Positions 61,124 to 64,000 of a stretch of 64,000 nucleotides of DNA are shown here, one piece after another; within the stretch, counting starts at the first letter, position 1, and every line of letters starts with the position of its first letter. The stretch covers positions 1 through 64,000 of the forward strand of contig NZ_LATM01000022.1 in the NCBI RefSeq assembly GCF_000972495.1, written 5' to 3'. Both the position numbers and the translations under genes were made by a program. This stretch comes from Hymenobacter terrenus (lineage in GTDB: Bacteria > Bacteroidota > Bacteroidia > Cytophagales > Hymenobacteraceae). Below the pieces are notes generated by a model. That model did no database searches, was not told where the DNA came from, and was given only the letters and a program-made list of their open reading frames with translations.

Positions 61124-61876
61124 TTACGTCGTGGTGCGGGCGAAGTCGGCCAGGTCCTTGGGGTAATAGGGCAGGTCGCGGAAGCTGCTATCATCAATGC
61201 CGAAGGCGTGGGCTACGCCCGCCGCTTCCCAGCACCAGTAGCCATCAAATCCGCCTCCCTCGGGTCCTTTATGGGCGTCGTACCAGTCGGCGCTACTCAT
61301 GCGCTTATACCAATTCTTCAAAAACTGTTGCATCAATGTCGATTGTTCATCAGCTGAAGCATCTAAAGCGTCATAAAGAGGCTGGTACGCTTTAGGATAA
61401 AGTAGCTTCTTAGCCGGCTTGCGCATTACATCGGGGACCATTCGTGCTACCAATCGTTCAAACAGAACATCTTTCCCTTCATTTTGGATGCACGCCAGCA
61501 GCCGGCTGATACCAGTTGGCGCAGTATGCAGTAATTGAGCTAATGCTACTAGCCACATAGCTTGGGTATAGCTGCTAATATCCATTCTAAAATCGTCTGG
61601 GTACCGGCCCTCTTTATCGGTGATGCGCTGCTGTTCCCAAGCGCTAAGCACTGTAAGGAAATCTGCTTGCATACCTTCTAATGGATATCCTCGCGAATAG
61701 CGTGAGATAAGCAGGAATAGTCGGTGCTGAAAAATAGTAAAGTAGACACCTGCTAAATCGGTGAATTGCGCGGGGTCATGGCGCAAGTCATCTTCATATT
61801 CCACGATAGTTTTCTCAACAAAAGCGAGATGTTTATCAAAGTAAGCGGCAGACATCAGGGGCTCGCGTGGGGTCAT
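61124..61876 (-). CDS. PoNi-type immunity protein (DUF1911)
   Basis: The 250-residue protein has the C-terminal DUF1911/PoNi signature FDGYWCWEAAGVAHAFGIDD and SSFRDLPYYPKDLADFAR, and an N-terminal helical part (PAQFTDLAGVYFTIFQHRL) as in DUF1910. PoNi proteins bind and block PoNe DNase toxins. It follows the PoNe-like toxin tail by 11 bases. The middle of the gene is AT-richer than its flanks. ATG 61876 is used; 61855 is an alternative. Confidence 0.8.
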   Translation of the reverse strand: MTPREPLMSAAYFDKHLAFVEKTIVEYEDDLRHDPAQFTDLAGVYFTIFQHRLFLLISRYSRGYPLEGMQADFLTVLSAWEQQRITDKEGRYPDDFRMDISSYTQAMWLVALAQLLHTAPTGISRLLACIQNEGKDVLFERLVARMVPDVMRKPAKKLLYPKAYQPLYDALDASADEQSTLMQQFLKNWYKRMSSADWYDAHKGPEGGGFDGYWCWEAAGVAHAFGIDDSSFRDLPYYPKDLADFARTTT

Positions 61877-61887
61877 CGTAAACGATA

Positions 61888-62196
61888 TTATTTTAGTAAA
61901 GACATTTTACCTATGGCATCTACTTCGTACTGGGTTAGATTGCCAGCCGAGTCGATGTGTAGTACTTGCTTGCCCGCCTGCCCTGTGAGCATGGCCCGTC
62001 GCACGCGCTTAGCCTCCTTTTCGCCCACCGCCCGAGACAAACGCTTGCCCCGACCTACCCAAATGTCACTCATCTGGTTTTTAGAGAGAGACGGGATAGC
62101 ACCAGGTGCCGTAGTGAACTTAGTTTCGGTGATAAGATATTCCGGTGGTGGGGTAGCGTTTCGCCACACTCCATCCAATCCTCTGCCCCGGGGCGG
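61888..62196 (-). pseudogene. Orphan PoNe-type DNase toxin tail
   Basis: About 100 C-terminal residues from RGLDGVWRN through EYLITETKF to KNQMSDIWVGRG, ending GKMSLLK. The D, the ExK and the Gln form the PoNe PD-(D/E)xK catalytic set. The ORF stays open further up, to 62466, but that part is low-complexity read-through of unrelated sequence and palindrome. No delivery domain is attached, so it is a displaced toxin module next to its immunity gene. Confidence 0.7.
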
Positions 62197-62390
62197 GTCG
62201 AGCAAGCCCACGAGCTGCCCGTCGTGGTTGAGCTTTTGATGGACGTACACGCCTGGCTGGCTACCGTGTCCCCTGCCCTGCCCCCCGACGTCCTGGCCGA
62301 CTGGCACCTGGCCCACCAGCGCGCCCTGGCCCTCGAAGCCGAGGCTGCCGCCCTGGCGGCGCTGCTGGGGAATGGCGGGTAAGCGGGCGA

Positions 62391-62630
62391 GGCGTCTGTC
62401 ATCCTGAGCACAACGAAGGCCCTTCTTGGGGCTGCTAAGAAGCTGGTTGAGGTGTAGAGACGCCATCCTTGGCGTCTCGTCGTTGAACGATGACGGGCGG
62501 ACGATATTCGGACGGCGCGGACGATGAGACGCGAAGGGTGGCGTCTCTACATGGGGTTGATTAACGCAGCTAGCTTTTTAGCAGCCCCAACGTGAGAAGG
62601 ACCTTCGCTACATTCAGGATGACAGACGCC
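62391..62630. repeat. 240-bp palindromic element with a nested second element
   Basis: The outer arms GGCGTCTGTCATCCTGA and its complement lie at the ends. The arm continues CGAAGG.CCTTCT and GGGGCTGCTAA on both sides. Inside lies another palindrome (62453-62551). The outer arm resembles the 105-bp family (GTCATnCTGAGC, CGAAG). Confidence 0.65.
62453..62551. repeat. Inner palindrome, TGTAGAGACGC family
   Basis: TGTAGAGACGCC and its inverse at the right end, plus the shared string CGTCGTTGAAC, identify it as a relative of the element at 5368-5497. It is embedded inside the outer 240-bp element. Confidence 0.6.
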
Positions 62631-62721
62631 CGACCCACTGACCTCTGCCTCCTTGCTCGGGAGCAACGGATCAGCTATATTTGAGCACACTCATTTTTTT
62701 AACCTTTTTATACCTACCCCC

Positions 62722-63141
62722 ATGGCAGCCGATGTAACCTTACTCACCACCAAAGCCGAGTGCGACGAAGCCCTGGTTGGCCTCACCAAGGAAAGGGCCA
62801 CCTACGCGCACCGCGACGGCAACCTGTCGTACGCCGATGCGCTGGCCGCAGACCGGGCCATCACCCTGAAGGCCCAGCTCGGCAAGGCCACCGACGACGT
62901 GGCCCACTACACCGCCGAGGCCGCCCGCACCGGCCTCACCCCGGTCGAGCAGCGTACCGCCAAGCGGGCCCTCATCACGGCCATCGCCCGGCGCGATACC
63001 CTCACCCTGAACAGCACCGTCGTGAGTGGCCCATTAGCCTACCTGGCCGATGTGGACGCCGACCAGATAGACAGCCAGATTGCCACCCTCGACACCGCCA
63101 TCCAGACCGTGACCGACTACCGGGCCACCCTGTCTGTGTAG
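62722..63141 (+). CDS. Small Ala/Thr-rich helical hypothetical protein
   Basis: The 139-residue protein, MAADVTLLTTKAECDEAL, is rich in Ala, Thr and Asp and predicted to be helical with coiled-coil character. No signal peptide or membrane segment is visible and the family is unknown. ATG 62722 is chosen; an upstream ORF start (62653) adds 23 residues. A clear terminator follows. Confidence 0.68.
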   Translation: MAADVTLLTTKAECDEALVGLTKERATYAHRDGNLSYADALAADRAITLKAQLGKATDDVAHYTAEAARTGLTPVEQRTAKRALITAIARRDTLTLNSTVVSGPLAYLADVDADQIDSQIATLDTAIQTVTDYRATLSV

Positions 63142-63167
63142 CGCAATAGGTTGTCGTTTCAGCAGAT

Positions 63168-63199
63168 AAAGGCCGCCTCGGATTGGGGCGGCCTTTTTT
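63168..63199 (+). terminator. Rho-independent terminator
   Basis: AAAGGCCGCC, a loop and GGCGGCCTTTTTT form a stem with a T-run after the helical protein gene. Confidence 0.85.
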
Positions 63200-63230
63200 A
63201 TTGATTAGAGCGGTTTGGGGTGGGGGGGCC

Positions 63231-63305
63231 GTAGCGCGGACTTTTAGTCCGCGTGTCCGCGCGTCAGCTGGTCCGGCGGACTCGCGGACTAAAAATCCGC
63301 GCTAC
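63231..63305. repeat. Inverted REP pair, GCGGACT stem variant
   Basis: The unit at 63231-63254 is GTAGC, GCGGACT, TTT, AGTCCGC, GT, and its inverse lies at 63283-63305 (ending GCTAC). Compared with the pair at 3453-3529 the stem has G-C in place of A-T, keeping the pairing. Confidence 0.7.
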
Positions 63306-63481
63306 AGTGGGGCGGTACACAGACCCTGAAACGGCGCTAAGCCGCCGGTCCCCGAGGCCCCACTCCCGACGCTTCATCCGCCCCAATCGACGCTTCGGTA
63401 ACAGGGATTTTCGGGCGCTGGGCCCGGCGGCCACCTTTGAAGCAGTAATCAAGCAACGCTTCACCTCAACCCCCACTCCCC

Positions 63482-64000
63482 ATGAAAACCATATTCCTCA
63501 CCCTCGCCCTCGCCGCTGCCTCGTTTGCCGCTCTGGCCCAATCGCAACCGGTAACTGTGGCCCGGCCCTCAATGGCCGCGCCCGCCGATGCCTTTACCGC
63601 CACGATGGCCGCCACCATCGCGGAGCAAAACGCCGCCAAAGCCCCCGCCGCCGCGCAGGCCGTGCTCGCCAAGCTGGAGCGCATCGCCGCTGCCGCGCCC
63701 ACTGCCTGGGAGCCCCGCTACTACCAGGCCCGGGGCTACCTGCAACTGGGCTTCGCCAGCGAAGGGGCCGATGATGAGCAGCGCGACAAGCTTTTCGACC
63801 AGGCCCAGGCCGCCCTCGACCAAGCCAAAAAGCTGCCCGGTGCCGACCAGGCCGAGCTGTTGGTAATGCAGGCCTACATCTATCAGGGCCGCATCATGGT
63901 GGCCCCGATGACCCGGGGCATGGTGTACTCGGGCCGCGTGGCCGAGGCACTGAGCCAGGCCAAAACCCTGGCACCGAGCAACCCGCGCGTGTATTTGCTT
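63482..64000 (+). CDS. Exported helical-repeat protein, 5' part
   Basis: The 173 visible residues begin with a signal peptide (MKTIFLTLALAAASFAALAQ) and continue with repeated helical segments (LAKLERIAAAAPTAWEPRYY, then LLVMQAYIYQGRIM) that resemble a TPR-like solenoid. The gene runs past the window edge, so length and C-terminal domain are unknown. It lies downstream of a REP pair. Confidence 0.75.
   Translation, partial: MKTIFLTLALAAASFAALAQSQPVTVARPSMAAPADAFTATMAATIAEQNAAKAPAAAQAVLAKLERIAAAAPTAWEPRYYQARGYLQLGFASEGADDEQRDKLFDQAQAALDQAKKLPGADQAELLVMQAYIYQGRIMVAPMTRGMVYSGRVAEALSQAKTLAPSNPRVYLL

Noticed and set aside
61966..62382. Plus-strand ORF overlapping the PoNe-like tail
   Set aside because: Its 3' part (ALPPDVLADWHLAHQRALAL) is protein-like, and may be a small remnant gene, but there is no start or domain and its 5' part is antisense to the toxin tail. 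Not supported enough to list.
1..64000. tRNA, rRNA, prophage or insertion sequence
   Set aside because: No cloverleaf, ribosomal sequence, phage structural gene or transposase was recognised in either strand.

Overview
The window looks like a chromosomal segment of a high-GC Bacteroidota bacterium, most likely Hymenobacter or a close relative. This rests on several things: Bacteroidota-type promoter boxes (TAnnTTTG) lie just ahead of genes; there is a SusC/RagA-like TonB-dependent receptor with a carboxypeptidase-regulatory N-terminus, PorT-like beta-barrel proteins and a MenA menaquinone enzyme; and both gene density and dispersed palindromic repeats are high. No rRNA, tRNA, CRISPR array, intact transposase or prophage was recognised.

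Layout. Positions 1-3400 are a polymorphic-toxin cassette array: a toxin tail fused to its immunity protein, then an orphan toxin tail with two tandem immunity genes, then a decayed alpha/beta-hydrolase fragment. Positions 3.5-31 kb are mostly housekeeping: argS, a LOG-family enzyme, a glutathione peroxidase, menA, an SDR, a DEAD-box helicase, a methyltransferase, a small two-gene ABC unit, a CoA-transferase, trpS, a queuosine-precursor transporter, rnz, a STAS protein, glycogen synthase, a nitroreductase, a YitT protein, a DUF892 protein, a glycogen-branching-type GH13 enzyme, a YfcC transporter and outer-membrane proteins. Positions 31-39.6 kb carry a GT39-like glycosyltransferase, a BLUF photoreceptor, a 2H phosphoesterase, a spore-photoproduct-lyase homologue, an ECF sigma factor with a membrane/barrel partner, PhzF and ruvC. 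Positions 39.6-54 kb are rich in cell-envelope genes: a UPF0104 membrane protein with a GT2, cytochrome c, an OppC-like permease, an RsbU-type phosphatase, then Wzy, Wzz, Wzx, GT4, a polysaccharide deacetylase and a second GT2. Positions 54-58.6 kb hold tatD, a quinone oxidoreductase and a TonB-dependent receptor. Positions 58.8-62.4 kb form a small defence and competition island: a Septu-like AAA ATPase plus HNH nuclease, the 3' relic of a restriction-modification gene, a long hairpin, and an orphan PoNe-type DNase toxin tail with its PoNi immunity gene.

The most unusual content is twofold. First, toxin-immunity cassettes are caught in the act of rearrangement: a 28-base net deletion fuses toxin to immunity, the orphan cassette begins inside a terminator, and immunity genes are tandemly duplicated. 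Second, there are at least four families of dispersed palindromes. These include GTAG-headed REP elements whose stems vary with preserved pairing, a 105-bp element present twice in opposite orientation around menA and the SDR gene, nested elements at 62.4 kb, and one element of about 144 bp sitting in frame inside a glycosyltransferase gene.

All functional calls are from reading translated sequence and motifs; no database search was run. Single-base positions of non-ORF features may be off by one or two.
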